In this document: piece after piece, positions 45,981 through 54,963 of the stretch
Layout of the letters: every line of letters starts with the position of its first letter
How positions within the stretch are numbered: the stretch's first letter is position 1
From: an uncultured Roseobacter sp.
GTDB taxonomy: Bacteria > Pseudomonadota > Alphaproteobacteria > Rhodobacterales > Rhodobacteraceae
Assembly (NCBI RefSeq): GCF_947495025.1
Contig: NZ_CANLXG010000004.1
Coordinates: forward strand, 1-64,000
Direction of reading: 5' to 3'
DNA length: 64,000 nucleotides
Made by a program: the position numbers and the translations under genes
Notes under the pieces: model-generated
Databases searched by the model: none
Seen by the model: the letters and a program-made list of their open reading frames with translations, nothing else
Told to the model about the DNA's origin: nothing

Positions 45981-47591
45981 ATGAAGAAGACGTCCATCTA
46001 CAGGCTCAGTGAGCTTGCCGACCGGAAACCGGAATACGCACTGGTCGGGGAAGTCGACCTCGTCGTGGTGAGATTTGACGAAAATATCTCCGTTTTTTAT
46101 GGGCGATGCCTGCATCGCGGCGCACTGATGTCGGACGGACACGTGCGGGGCAATGACCTGATCTGTGGCGTTCACAACTGGGACTACAGACTGGACAGCG
46201 GTGTTTCAGCTTATGCCAATGACGAAAAGCTGCCGAAATTTACCTCCTGGGTCGAAGGTGATGACATCTGTGTTGATGCTGACGAGATCAGCGAATGGGG
46301 CTACAAAAATCCGCAACCTTACAATCGCGATGCATATCTGGGGCTGTACGCAGACCCCAGCCACGGTATCGACGAAGAGCCGTACAACGGGCTGATCCAG
46401 ACCTATGCAAAGTCTGGCCTGTCGAAAACCGGGCATCATGGTGTCGTGGAATCCATGGGTGTGCCGCGGACCGAATTGCCGGACTGGGACGACATCCAGT
46501 TGCTCACAGCGCAGCTGCACCGCGCGCCGCTGCTGGACGACGAACCCGTCGGAACCGACGTGGTGATTGGCCCGAATGCGCAAAAACCCCTGAAGCTGGA
46601 TATCCCGCTTTTCGTATCCGACATGAGCTTCGGGGCACTATCTGAACCGGCTAAAATCGCGCTGGCCCGCGGTGCCGAAATAGCCGGCACAGGCATCTGT
46701 TCGGGCGAGGGGGGTATGCTGCCCGAAGAGCAGGAAGCCAACAGCCGCTATTTTTACGAGCTTGCATCCGGGCGTTTCGGCTTCAGCTGGGACAAGCTCG
46801 ACAAGGTTCAGGCATTTCATTTCAAAGGCGGGCAGGGAGCCAAAACCGGGACCGGCGGACATCTGCCGGGCGAAAAAGTGCAGGGCAAGATTGCTGAAGT
46901 GCGTGATCTGGAGCCGGGAACATCCGCAATATCACCGTCGCGGTTCCCCGACTGGACCGATGTCGGCCAGATCAGGGCCTTTGCTGACGAGGTGCGCGAC
47001 CGTACGGGCGGTATCCCGATCGGATACAAACTCTCTGCCCAGCATATCGAGCGGGACATTGATGCAGCACTTGCCGTTGGCGTCGACTACATCATCCTCG
47101 ATGGGCGTGGTGGTGGAACTGGTGCCGCACCGGTGATCTTCCGCGACAACATTTCCGTTCCGACGATACCGGCGCTCGCACGCGCACGCCATCATCTGGA
47201 TCGCCTGGAACGTCGGGACGTGTCGCTTGTGATTACCGGCGGGCTGCGCAAACCCGCTGACTTTATCAAAGCGCTGGCGCTCGGGGCGGACGCTGTTGCG
47301 GTGTCCAACTCTGCCATGCAGGCCATCGGATGCCTTGCGATGCGGGCCTGTCATACCAATAACTGCCCGGTAGGTATCGCCACACAGAAACCCCATCTGG
47401 TCAATCGCCTGGTGGTCGAAAAATCAGCGCGACAGCTGGCCAATTTCTTTGAGGCAAGTGTTGAGCTGATGCAGGTGATGGCGCGTGCCTGCGGGCATGA
47501 CCATCTCAACGGATTCAACGCAGATGACCTGACGACCTGGAAACGGGACATGGCTGACATCTCGGGTGTGGCCTTTGGCGGCGTGGCATAA
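45981..47591 (+). CDS. Rieske domain fused to glutamate synthase-like FMN domain
   Basis: A 536-residue fusion. Residues 1-105 form a Rieske [2Fe-2S] domain with Cys43-x-His45 and Cys62-x2-His65 (CLHRG, CGVHNW). Residues about 135-520 form the FMN-binding barrel of glutamate synthase (GltS): SGEGG near 244, GGQGAKTGTGGHLPG near 278, GRGGGTGAAP near 378, and the [3Fe-4S] cysteines Cys451-x5-Cys457-x4-Cys462 (CLAMRACHTNNCPVG). It lacks the N-terminal amidotransferase domain of true glutamate synthase. The ATG at 45981 has AAAGGAA upstream. A Rieske cluster could feed electrons to the 3Fe-4S/FMN pair. It starts a two-gene unit with another Rieske fusion. The reaction is unknown. Confidence 0.9.
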   Translation: MKKTSIYRLSELADRKPEYALVGEVDLVVVRFDENISVFYGRCLHRGALMSDGHVRGNDLICGVHNWDYRLDSGVSAYANDEKLPKFTSWVEGDDICVDADEISEWGYKNPQPYNRDAYLGLYADPSHGIDEEPYNGLIQTYAKSGLSKTGHHGVVESMGVPRTELPDWDDIQLLTAQLHRAPLLDDEPVGTDVVIGPNAQKPLKLDIPLFVSDMSFGALSEPAKIALARGAEIAGTGICSGEGGMLPEEQEANSRYFYELASGRFGFSWDKLDKVQAFHFKGGQGAKTGTGGHLPGEKVQGKIAEVRDLEPGTSAISPSRFPDWTDVGQIRAFADEVRDRTGGIPIGYKLSAQHIERDIDAALAVGVDYIILDGRGGGTGAAPVIFRDNISVPTIPALARARHHLDRLERRDVSLVITGGLRKPADFIKALALGADAVAVSNSAMQAIGCLAMRACHTNNCPVGIATQKPHLVNRLVVEKSARQLANFFEASVELMQVMARACGHDHLNGFNADDLTTWKRDMADISGVAFGGVA

Positions 47592-47602
47592 GGAGAGTGA
47601 TT

Positions 47603-49582
47603 ATGACGACTGAAAACCTGGACTGGATCTCTGTAGGTCATATTGAAGATCTGCCCGAAGGCCGGATTAAAACCGTCACAGCCCGTACGACGTCGATCTG
47701 TCTTGTGCACTTTGATGGCCAGTGGGCCGCGATGAACAACCATTGTCCCCACCAGCGCGGACCGCTGGGTGAAGGGTCTATTGAAAAAGGTGTTGACGAT
47801 AAATGCTGGATCCGGTGCCCCTGGCACGGCTGGGATTTTGACCCCCTCACGGGCAAGCCCCCCGGTGGGCACGAGGATACAGGCCAGCAGATGTATCCGC
47901 TCGACATCCGTGATGGCGAGATTTTCGTAGGGCTCGAGGCCGAGCCGCCGCACGTGCGGACCACAACGGATGTGATGACCGAAACAATGGTGAACTGGGG
48001 CGTGCAGTCGGTGTTCGGTATGGTGGGCCATTCGAACCTCGGTCTGGCCGACGCTATCCGTCTCGCGGTCGTGGACAAAAAACTGAAATACTACGGCATA
48101 CGCCACGAGGGTGCCGCGGCTTTCGCGGCATCGGCCTATGGCAAGCTTACCGGCAAACCTGCGGCCTGCCTGACCATCGCAGGGCCGGGTGCTACGAACC
48201 TGATCACAGGCCTGTGGGACGCCAAGGTTGACCGCGCACCTGTACTGGCACTGACCGGTCAGGTGCAGACCCAGGTCTTTGGCCCCGGCGCGTTCCAGGA
48301 CATCGATCTTGCGTCAGCCTTTCAGGCGGTGTCGAAATTTTCCCAGACAGCACTCAGTACGTCCAACCATGCCGAACTGATGTCGCTTGCGTGCAAGAAT
48401 GCAGTTGTGAACCAGGATGTGGCACATCTGATCTTCCCGGACGACATGCAGACACTGCCGTCTGATCAGCCGGCGGGCGGGCCCGAAGGGCGCGTGGGCA
48501 GCACCCGCATCACGCCCTCGCAGGAGGATACCGACGCTGCTGTCGCGCTGCTCAACAGTGCGAAAAGACCTCTGATCGTCGTCGGTCATGGTGCGTACAG
48601 CGCGCGCGACCAGATCATCGCGCTGGCTGAGAAAATCGGCGCGCCGGTAGTCACAACCTTCAAGGCCAAGGGACTTGTGCCGGACAGCCACCCTCTGGGT
48701 GCAGGTGTGCTTGGCCGTTCCGGTACGCCGATCGCAAGCTGGTTCATGAACGAGGCCGACGTACTGATCGCCTTTGGAGCCAGTTTCTCGAATCACACCG
48801 GAATTGCGCCGAAAAAGGATATCATCCAGGTCGACTATGACCGCATGCAGCTGGGCAAATTCAACCCGGTCAAAGTGCCGGTCTGGGGTGAGATAGGTGC
48901 CTTCTGTGATGTCGCCGCGCCTGCGATCATCAGGCATACGGATGCTGTGGATCAGGTTGCCGAACTTGAAGAACGCTGGCAGATCTGGCGGGACGAGAAA
49001 ACGCGAAGGCTCGCTGAAGAACATGGTAACGGCATCCACTCTTTTGCGATTTTTGAAGCGCTGGGCCGCCTTGTGCCCGATGATACGATTTTTGCGGTGG
49101 ATGTGGGGAACAACACCTATTCCTTCGGCCGGTATCTGGAGACAAAGGGCTCACAGCGTGTGCTGATGTCGGGGTATCTGGGCTCCATCGGCTTTGGTCT
49201 TCCCGCTGCGATGGGGGCCTGGGCTGCTACGCAGGACATCGACAGTCTGCGCGGACGCAAGGTGATTTCAATTTCAGGCGACGGTGGTTTTGGTCAGTAC
49301 CCGATGGAGTTCACCACAGCTGTGAAGTACGGCATGGATATTACGCATATCCTTCTGCACAACGGCGAGCTTGGTAAGATATCCAAGGAACAGCGTTCCG
49401 GCGAATGGCCGGTCTGGGAGACCGACCTGCAGAACCCGTCCTTTGCGGCATTCGCCAGGCTCTGTGGTGGCCACGGCGAAAAGGTCACTGAAACCGGCGA
49501 AATCGAAGAAGCGATCCGACGCGCTCTGGATGTAAACGGTCCTGCTCTGGTGGAGATCATGACGGACGCAGAACTCGTCTGA
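47603..49582 (+). CDS. Rieske domain fused to thiamine diphosphate enzyme
   Basis: A 659-residue fusion. Residues 1-110 are a Rieske domain (Cys48-x-His50 and Cys72-x2-His75: CPHQRG, CPWHGW). Residues about 115-655 are a complete ThDP enzyme of the acetolactate synthase/pyruvate oxidase type. The cofactor-activating Glu169 is in RHEGAAAFAASAYGKLTGKP. A central domain follows, and the ThDP-Mg motif is Gly559-Asp560-Gly561 with Asn587 26 residues on. AGGAGA lies six bases before the ATG at 47603. The gap from the upstream Rieske-GltS gene is 11 bp, so the two are co-transcribed. It probably decarboxylates a 2-oxo acid, with the Rieske cluster as electron acceptor or donor, but this is inference. 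Confidence 0.9.
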   Translation: MTTENLDWISVGHIEDLPEGRIKTVTARTTSICLVHFDGQWAAMNNHCPHQRGPLGEGSIEKGVDDKCWIRCPWHGWDFDPLTGKPPGGHEDTGQQMYPLDIRDGEIFVGLEAEPPHVRTTTDVMTETMVNWGVQSVFGMVGHSNLGLADAIRLAVVDKKLKYYGIRHEGAAAFAASAYGKLTGKPAACLTIAGPGATNLITGLWDAKVDRAPVLALTGQVQTQVFGPGAFQDIDLASAFQAVSKFSQTALSTSNHAELMSLACKNAVVNQDVAHLIFPDDMQTLPSDQPAGGPEGRVGSTRITPSQEDTDAAVALLNSAKRPLIVVGHGAYSARDQIIALAEKIGAPVVTTFKAKGLVPDSHPLGAGVLGRSGTPIASWFMNEADVLIAFGASFSNHTGIAPKKDIIQVDYDRMQLGKFNPVKVPVWGEIGAFCDVAAPAIIRHTDAVDQVAELEERWQIWRDEKTRRLAEEHGNGIHSFAIFEALGRLVPDDTIFAVDVGNNTYSFGRYLETKGSQRVLMSGYLGSIGFGLPAAMGAWAATQDIDSLRGRKVISISGDGGFGQYPMEFTTAVKYGMDITHILLHNGELGKISKEQRSGEWPVWETDLQNPSFAAFARLCGGHGEKVTETGEIEEAIRRALDVNGPALVEIMTDAELV

Positions 49583-49591
49583 AAAGGGGCT

Positions 49592-49612
49592 GCCCGTGTC
49601 CCCGGAGCGGGC
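49592..49612. terminator. Possible terminator between convergent genes
   Basis: GCCCG (49592-49596) can pair with CGGGC (49608-49612) in the 32-bp gap between the ThDP-fusion gene and the convergent CMD gene. The stem is short and has no T-tract, so this is a weak call. Confidence 0.25.
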
Positions 49613-49614
49613 GG

Positions 49615-49995
49615 TCAGCTTTCGTCAAATACCTTCTTTGCCACCCGAAAACACTCCAGGCCCTGCGGCACGCCACAATAGATCGCGATCACATGGATGA
49701 TGGCGCGGACTTCTTCTTTGCTCACGCCGTTGCTGACAGCGCCGCGGCAGTGCAGTTCCCATTCGTGCATCTTTCCCAGGGCGCCGATCATCGACAGGTT
49801 CAGCATAGAGCGTGTTTTGGCATCGAGCGTGTCGTCGCCCCAGCCAAACCCCCAGCACCAGGCTGTCATTGCCTCCTGAAACGGACGGGTGAAATCGTCA
49901 GCCGCTGCCAGATTTCGTTCAACATATTCGGCGCCCAGCGTCGATTTGCGTTGCTCAAGGCCCTGCAGAAAAAGATCTTCATCGAAAACGCTCAT
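49615..49995 (-). CDS. Carboxymuconolactone decarboxylase-family small protein
   Basis: A 126-residue all-helical protein of the CMD family (TRSMLNLSMIGALGKMHEWE, then GVSKEEVRAIIHVIAIYCGV). It is a stand-alone member without the CxxC of AhpD-like peroxidase partners; a lone Cys is in HCRGA. In other gene clusters such proteins act on lactones or serve as small redox or chaperone-like partners. It converges on the Rieske-ThDP gene at a distance of 32 bp. It is not close to the pca operon and is distinct from the PcaC domain at 33 kb. Confidence 0.85.
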   Translation of the reverse strand: MSVFDEDLFLQGLEQRKSTLGAEYVERNLAAADDFTRPFQEAMTAWCWGFGWGDDTLDAKTRSMLNLSMIGALGKMHEWELHCRGAVSNGVSKEEVRAIIHVIAIYCGVPQGLECFRVAKKVFDES

Positions 49996-50504
49996 TTTTG
50001 GCTCCTTGCTATTTCGTTCATGTCACGCTCCACACCGGACTGTCAGACAGGATGCGGCGGGTCAATTGCTTCGCGCATCCATGGTTTCGTCTGTGCAGCC
50101 TGCTGCTCAGTCTGACGCCATCGCCGGCATCGCGCGGCGGCGATCCGGCGCGGCACCCCGGACGTCAGTTAAATCCGGCCTGGAAAACTGTTGCCGAGCA
50201 TTCAGCAAACCGGGGTCGGGTAATTTTTAGGCAGATGCTGCGAAAATCGGCGCGGAATTCAGCAAAATCGGCCGATCCGGAAAATCTGGAGTGCAATCTG
50301 TAGCCAATTTCTGATCGCTGGGTCCAACTGGCGGCGCTCTTCGGGGCGCTGAGATGCCGCGCGATGGACGATCCTGGCAGATGCTGACCACCGCGCGACT
50401 GCAACAAAACTGCTGCGGGTTCTAACTATACCAGTTGGAGCGGGGACAATAGTGCGAAGTGATTTCGACCCCCGTGCGCAGCTCTTACAGGGACTGTTTT
50501 CCAG
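49996..50504. promoter_or_regulatory. Upstream region of the urt operon with short repeats
   Basis: This 509-bp gap has no gene. It contains the direct repeat ATTCAGCAAA at 50200-50209 and 50257-50266, directly followed by the palindrome ATCGGCCGAT (50267-50276). These could be regulator sites for urtA or for the divergent CMD gene. I found no convincing sigma-54 -24/-12 element, although urea uptake is often nitrogen-controlled. Confidence 0.4.
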
Positions 50505-51791
50505 ATGGCTCAATCACTGAAATTTACTTCTTACGTTACGGCCGCAGTGCTTGCGTCCACGGGTCTTGCCGCTGCCGAATGTGCGGATCCGGTCAAGGTC
50601 GGTGTTCTGCACTCTCTCTCGGGGACGATGGCGATTTCCGAGACCACGCTCAAAGACACAATGCTCATGCTTATCGAAAAACAGAACGCTGCCGGCGGTG
50701 TTCTGGGCTGTGAAATCGAAGCCGTGGTCGTCGACCCGGCGTCTGACTGGCCGCTCTTTGCGGAAAAGGCGCGCGAGTTGCTGACCGTGCATGAAGTCGA
50801 CGTTATTTTCGGCAACTGGACCTCTGTGTCCCGCAAATCGGTCCTGCCGGTTATCGAAGAGCTGAACGGTCTGCTTTTTTATCCGGTGCAGTATGAAGGC
50901 GAGGAAAGCTCGCGCAATGTCTTCTACACGGGCGCGGCCCCCAATCAGCAGGCTATTCCGGCAGTTGACTACTTTCTCGAAGAGCTTGGTGTCGAAAAAT
51001 TCGCGCTGCTGGGCACAGATTATGTCTACCCGCGTACGACAAACAACATCCTCGAGCAGTACCTTCAGGACAATGGCATCGCTTCCGACGATATCTTTGT
51101 GAACTACACACCCTTCGGTCATTCTGACTGGGCCACGATTGTAGCTGATGTTGTCGCCCTCGGAGAGGACGGCAAACAGGTCGGCGTGATCTCGACCATT
51201 AACGGCGATGCGAACATCGGCTTTTACAAAGAACTGGCAGCGGCGGGCGTCTCGGCGGACGATATTCCGGTGGTTGCATTCTCGGTTGGTGAAGAGGAGC
51301 TTTCTGGTCTCGACACTTCCAACCTGGTCGGTCACCTGGCAGCCTGGAACTATTTCCAGTCGGCAGAAACAGAAGCCAATGCCGAGTTCATCGAAGCATG
51401 GAAAGAGTTTGCCGGCGCTGACCGCGTGACGAACGATCCGATGGAGGCCCACTACATCGGGTTCAACATGTGGGTGAACGCCGCGACCGCAGCGGGCACG
51501 ACGGATGTGGATGCAGTTCGTTCTGCCATGTATGGTCAGGAATTCCCGAACCTGACGGGCGGTACAGCCGTGATGCTGCCAAACCACCACCTGGCGAAAC
51601 CGGTGCTGATCGGCGAGATCACTGCCGAAGGTCAGTTCGACATCATTTCCAAGACGGGTGAGGTTCCGGGTGATGCCTGGACAGACTTCCTGCCGGCTTC
51701 CAAGGTTCTGACGTCCGACTGGAAAGAACTGGGCTGCGGTATGTACAACACTGAAACCAAGACCTGTGTTCAGCTGACGTCCAACTACTGA
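50505..51791 (+). CDS. urtA: Urea ABC transporter substrate-binding protein
   Basis: A 428-residue periplasmic binding protein. A signal peptide (TSYVTAAVLASTGLAAAECA) is followed by PVKVGVLHSLSGTMAISETT, FGNWTSVSRKSVLPVIEE and LLFYPVQYEGEESSRNVFYT, all typical of UrtA and related amide-binding proteins. It binds urea or a short amide and passes it to UrtBC. It opens the urtABCDE operon and is separated from urtB by a stable hairpin. No urease genes are in the window. Confidence 0.93.
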   Translation: MAQSLKFTSYVTAAVLASTGLAAAECADPVKVGVLHSLSGTMAISETTLKDTMLMLIEKQNAAGGVLGCEIEAVVVDPASDWPLFAEKARELLTVHEVDVIFGNWTSVSRKSVLPVIEELNGLLFYPVQYEGEESSRNVFYTGAAPNQQAIPAVDYFLEELGVEKFALLGTDYVYPRTTNNILEQYLQDNGIASDDIFVNYTPFGHSDWATIVADVVALGEDGKQVGVISTINGDANIGFYKELAAAGVSADDIPVVAFSVGEEELSGLDTSNLVGHLAAWNYFQSAETEANAEFIEAWKEFAGADRVTNDPMEAHYIGFNMWVNAATAAGTTDVDAVRSAMYGQEFPNLTGGTAVMLPNHHLAKPVLIGEITAEGQFDIISKTGEVPGDAWTDFLPASKVLTSDWKELGCGMYNTETKTCVQLTSNY

Positions 51792-51799
51792 CGTCTTCC

Positions 51800-51825
51800 T
51801 GCGGGGCTGCAAAGGCGGCCCCGCA
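51800..51825 (+). promoter_or_regulatory. Intercistronic hairpin after urtA
   Basis: TGCGGGGC (51800-51807) and GCCCCGCA (51818-51825) form a perfect 8-bp GC-rich stem with a 10-nt loop, eight bases after the urtA stop and 45 bases before urtB. It lacks a T-tract. It probably protects the urtA message or reduces read-through, favouring excess binding protein. Confidence 0.6.
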
Positions 51826-51869
51826 TCCCTCACAGTAAACCTTCCTGAACCACCCGAAAGTCCGGATTT

Positions 51870-53795
51870 ATGCGTCGTTTCCTTCTTGTCACCGCATTCA
51901 TTTGTGGTGCGCTGCCGCAGGTCCAGGCGGGCGAACTGCAGGACATTCTGCAGATCCACGCAGAGGAAGTCGCCAAGCCGTCCCGCCGCAGTGTCGGCGC
52001 TCTGCTCGATGACCTCGTTACCTCCGGCCTGCCTCAGGTGCCGGTCTTTCTTGAAGAATGGTCGGCCAAGAATGTCTGGCAGTCACCTGACGGACAGTTT
52101 GTGTTCGCGGTGCCTGATGGAGACACGCTCGAAATCCGCGATGTCGACACTGGCGACATCGCCGCCGTTCCGAAAGACGGTTATGACCAGATCAGACCGA
52201 ATGGCGGCGTTCGGCGCACAATCGGCACCGCACTCGTACAGTTTCAGCTTTCGGACCCTGACCCGGTGCGGCGTCAGAGCGCGCTCGAGGCAATCTCACG
52301 TCGTCCTGAGGCCGCACAGCTGGCACCACTGCAGGCATCTGTCGGAACCGAAACAGACCCTGCGCTGCGCGCTCAGAAAGAGCAGCTCGTGGTTTTCATG
52401 TCGGCCCGGTTTGCTGACACATCCCGGGACCGTATCGCGGCAATCAACAGTCTGGCAGAAGATACGAGCGTCGAGGCCCGCGGCGTACTGAACAGTATTC
52501 TGAGCACAGAGGAAGGTGTTGCCTCAGAGTTGCCGGATGCAAACATTGCCAGGGTAATCGACCCAGCTGGCGCGCCTGATGCCTTTTACGAGAAGCTGGT
52601 CGAAGAGGGTCTGGCGCCACCGGTGGTAACGGAGGCCGCGATCAGATCGGCGCTTGAGCAGAATGTTTCCGGCGGCGCTGTCGGCGGTGTTCCCACAGCC
52701 CGGCTGAACACCACAGATGCGCGGCACAAAGCGTATGAACAGCTTGCAGCAGATGGTCTGGTACCACCGCTGATAACAGTCGCGGACCGTGATGCCGCGC
52801 TCGCTGCGCATGTGTTCTTTGAGGTTTACGACGAGAAAGACCCGGCTGTCACTGCCGCCGCAGCTGACGCACTGGCCACAGTGACACAGCGCGTCAGCTG
52901 GGAACAGGCCGCCGACCTCGGGCTGGACGCTCTGTCGCTTGCGTCAATATATTTCCTTGCGGCAATCGGGCTTGCCATCACCTTTGGTGTTATGGGGGTC
53001 ATCAACATGGCCCATGGCGAATTCATCATGATGGGCGCTTATACCGGGTATGTCGTGCAGCTTTTTGTGCCGGATTACACCCTGTCGATCATCATCGCGC
53101 TGCCGCTTGCCTTTGCGGTAACCTTCGGAGCGGGCGTGACAATGGAGCGTCTGGTGATCCGCCACCTCTATCACCGTCCGCTGGAAACGCTGCTGGCGAC
53201 TTTTGGTATTTCCATCGCGCTGCAGCAGCTGGCCAAAAACATTTTTGGCACTCAGGCGCGCCCTCTGACATCGCCAGGATGGCTGGACGGGGCATGGATC
53301 ATCTCAGATGTGATCCAGATCAGCTATATCCGCATCGCAATCTTCGTTCTCGCGCTGATGTTTCTGGCGCTCATCCTTTTTATCCTCAAACGCACCCGAC
53401 TTGGGCTTGAGGTACGTGCGGTCACCCAGAACCCGGGGATGGCCGCGAGCATGGGCATCAACCCTGACCGCATAAACATGCTGACCTTCGGGCTGGGATC
53501 CGGCATCGCCGGCATCGCGGGGGTGGCCATCGGGCTTTATGCCAAGGTGACCTCTGAAATGGGCGCGGACTACATCGTGCAGTCATTCATGACGGTGGTC
53601 GTCGGCGGCGTGGGTAACGTCTGGGGCACGCTTGCGGGTGCGTCGATGATCGGCTTTCTGCAAAAGGGCATCGAGTGGCTGAACCCGTCGAACACGCTCG
53701 CAGCCCAGACCTATATGATCCTCTTCATTATCCTTTTCATTCAGTTCCGGCCGAGGGGGATTGTCGCCCTCAAGGGCCGGGCTGCAGCGGACTGA
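51870..53795 (+). CDS. urtB: Urea ABC transporter permease with periplasmic N-terminal domain
   Basis: A 641-residue protein. A signal peptide (RRFLLVTAFICGALPQVQAG) leads a periplasmic helical-repeat region (about residues 25-340) typical of UrtB. The LivH-like membrane domain follows from about residue 350, with TFGVMGVINMAHGEFIMMGA and GSGIAGIAGVAIGLY. It forms the transport channel with UrtC. The stop lies four bases before the urtC start. The N-terminal region probably contacts UrtA. Confidence 0.92.
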   Translation: MRRFLLVTAFICGALPQVQAGELQDILQIHAEEVAKPSRRSVGALLDDLVTSGLPQVPVFLEEWSAKNVWQSPDGQFVFAVPDGDTLEIRDVDTGDIAAVPKDGYDQIRPNGGVRRTIGTALVQFQLSDPDPVRRQSALEAISRRPEAAQLAPLQASVGTETDPALRAQKEQLVVFMSARFADTSRDRIAAINSLAEDTSVEARGVLNSILSTEEGVASELPDANIARVIDPAGAPDAFYEKLVEEGLAPPVVTEAAIRSALEQNVSGGAVGGVPTARLNTTDARHKAYEQLAADGLVPPLITVADRDAALAAHVFFEVYDEKDPAVTAAAADALATVTQRVSWEQAADLGLDALSLASIYFLAAIGLAITFGVMGVINMAHGEFIMMGAYTGYVVQLFVPDYTLSIIIALPLAFAVTFGAGVTMERLVIRHLYHRPLETLLATFGISIALQQLAKNIFGTQARPLTSPGWLDGAWIISDVIQISYIRIAIFVLALMFLALILFILKRTRLGLEVRAVTQNPGMAASMGINPDRINMLTFGLGSGIAGIAGVAIGLYAKVTSEMGADYIVQSFMTVVVGGVGNVWGTLAGASMIGFLQKGIEWLNPSNTLAAQTYMILFIILFIQFRPRGIVALKGRAAAD

Positions 53796-53799
53796 GACC

Positions 53800-54963
53800 A
53801 TGCGCAAAACGTTCATTGCAGAAAACCCGTCAGTGCTCTGGTTCCTTGCTGCGCTGGGCCTGTTTACCCTGGTGGTCACAGTACTTTCGGAATGGGTCGG
53901 AACGGGTCTTATCCCGACGTCCTTCGTCAAAACACTTGGGAAAACACTCTGCCTCTGCCTCATCGCGATCGCGATGGATGTTGTCTGGGGGTATTGCGGC
54001 ATTCTCAGCCTCGGGCATTTTGCGTTTTTTGGGATCGGTGGATACGCCATCGGCATGTGGCTGATGTACGCCCGCACGGAATCGATCGTGCTGGAGAGCT
54101 TTGGATCACAGGTCATCCCGCCGACGCAGCAGGAAATCTCGGATGCCATTGGCAACCAGATTTTTGGCGTCGTCGGCAGTTCAGAATTTCCTGCAATCTG
54201 GGCCTTTGCCGACAACCTCTATCTTCAGTTACTGATGATCGTTCTTGTGCCTGGTCTGCTGGCGCTGGTCTTTGGCTGGCTTGCGTTCCGGTCCCGCGTG
54301 ACGGGCGTCTATCTGTCAATACTGACACAGGCGATGACGCTCGCGCTGTCGCTCTACCTGTTCCAGAACGATTCCGGTCTGCGCGGGAACAACGGTCTGT
54401 CCGGTCTTCAGAATATCCCGGGTTTCGAAACTGCGCCCCAGTCGGCGGTATCGCTGGTCTTCTTCTGGGCGTCCGCTTTTGCTCTTGCTGCGGGATATGT
54501 ATTTTTTGCCTGGGCCGTATCGGGCAAGATGGGCAGTGTGATCAAGGGGATCCGCGACAACGAGGCGCGTGTGCGGTTTCTGGGATACCGTGTTGAAAGC
54601 TATAAACTCTTCATCTTCACGGTAACAGCGGTCGTATCGGGCATCGCCGGAGCGCTCTACTATCCGCAGGCCGGTATCATCAATCCTGGCGAAATCGCAC
54701 CAATTGCATCGATCTACCTTGCTGTCTGGGTTGCTATCGGCGGACGTGGCCGGCTCTACGGTGCTGTGATCGGTGCGGCCTTTGTGTCGCTTTTGTCCAG
54801 CTGGTTCACCGGCGGTGGTGCGCCAGCGATCAACCTGGGCTTTTACACCATCCAGTGGACGGACTGGTGGCTGGTGCTGCTTGGTCTGTCGTTTGTTGCG
54901 GTCACGCTCTTTTTCCCCAAGGGAATTGGCGGCCTGTTTGACTATCTTGTGAGAAAACCATGA
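53800..54963 (+). CDS. urtC: Urea ABC transporter permease
   Basis: A 387-residue LivM-like permease with about ten helices. Typical segments are DVVWGYCGILSLGHFAFFGI near residue 60 and the EAA-like GSVIKGIRDNEARVRFLGYR near 245. The ATG at 53800 follows the urtB stop by four bases; the longer in-frame TTG start at 53761 would overlap urtB and is not needed. Its stop overlaps the urtD start as ATGA. Confidence 0.92.
   Translation: MRKTFIAENPSVLWFLAALGLFTLVVTVLSEWVGTGLIPTSFVKTLGKTLCLCLIAIAMDVVWGYCGILSLGHFAFFGIGGYAIGMWLMYARTESIVLESFGSQVIPPTQQEISDAIGNQIFGVVGSSEFPAIWAFADNLYLQLLMIVLVPGLLALVFGWLAFRSRVTGVYLSILTQAMTLALSLYLFQNDSGLRGNNGLSGLQNIPGFETAPQSAVSLVFFWASAFALAAGYVFFAWAVSGKMGSVIKGIRDNEARVRFLGYRVESYKLFIFTVTAVVSGIAGALYYPQAGIINPGEIAPIASIYLAVWVAIGGRGRLYGAVIGAAFVSLLSSWFTGGGAPAINLGFYTIQWTDWWLVLLGLSFVAVTLFFPKGIGGLFDYLVRKP

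Noticed and set aside
49615..49995. Assignment as pcaC
   Set aside because: A PcaC domain is already present in pcaDC, and this protein is 15 kb away, shorter, and not in an aromatic operon.
49996..50504. Sigma-54 promoter for nitrogen control of urtA
   Set aside because: I looked for a TGGCAC-N5-TTGC pattern and found only poor partial matches.
50514..51959. 481-codon open frame on the minus strand opposite urtA
   Set aside because: UrtA is certain on the other strand, and the antisense translation has no family features.
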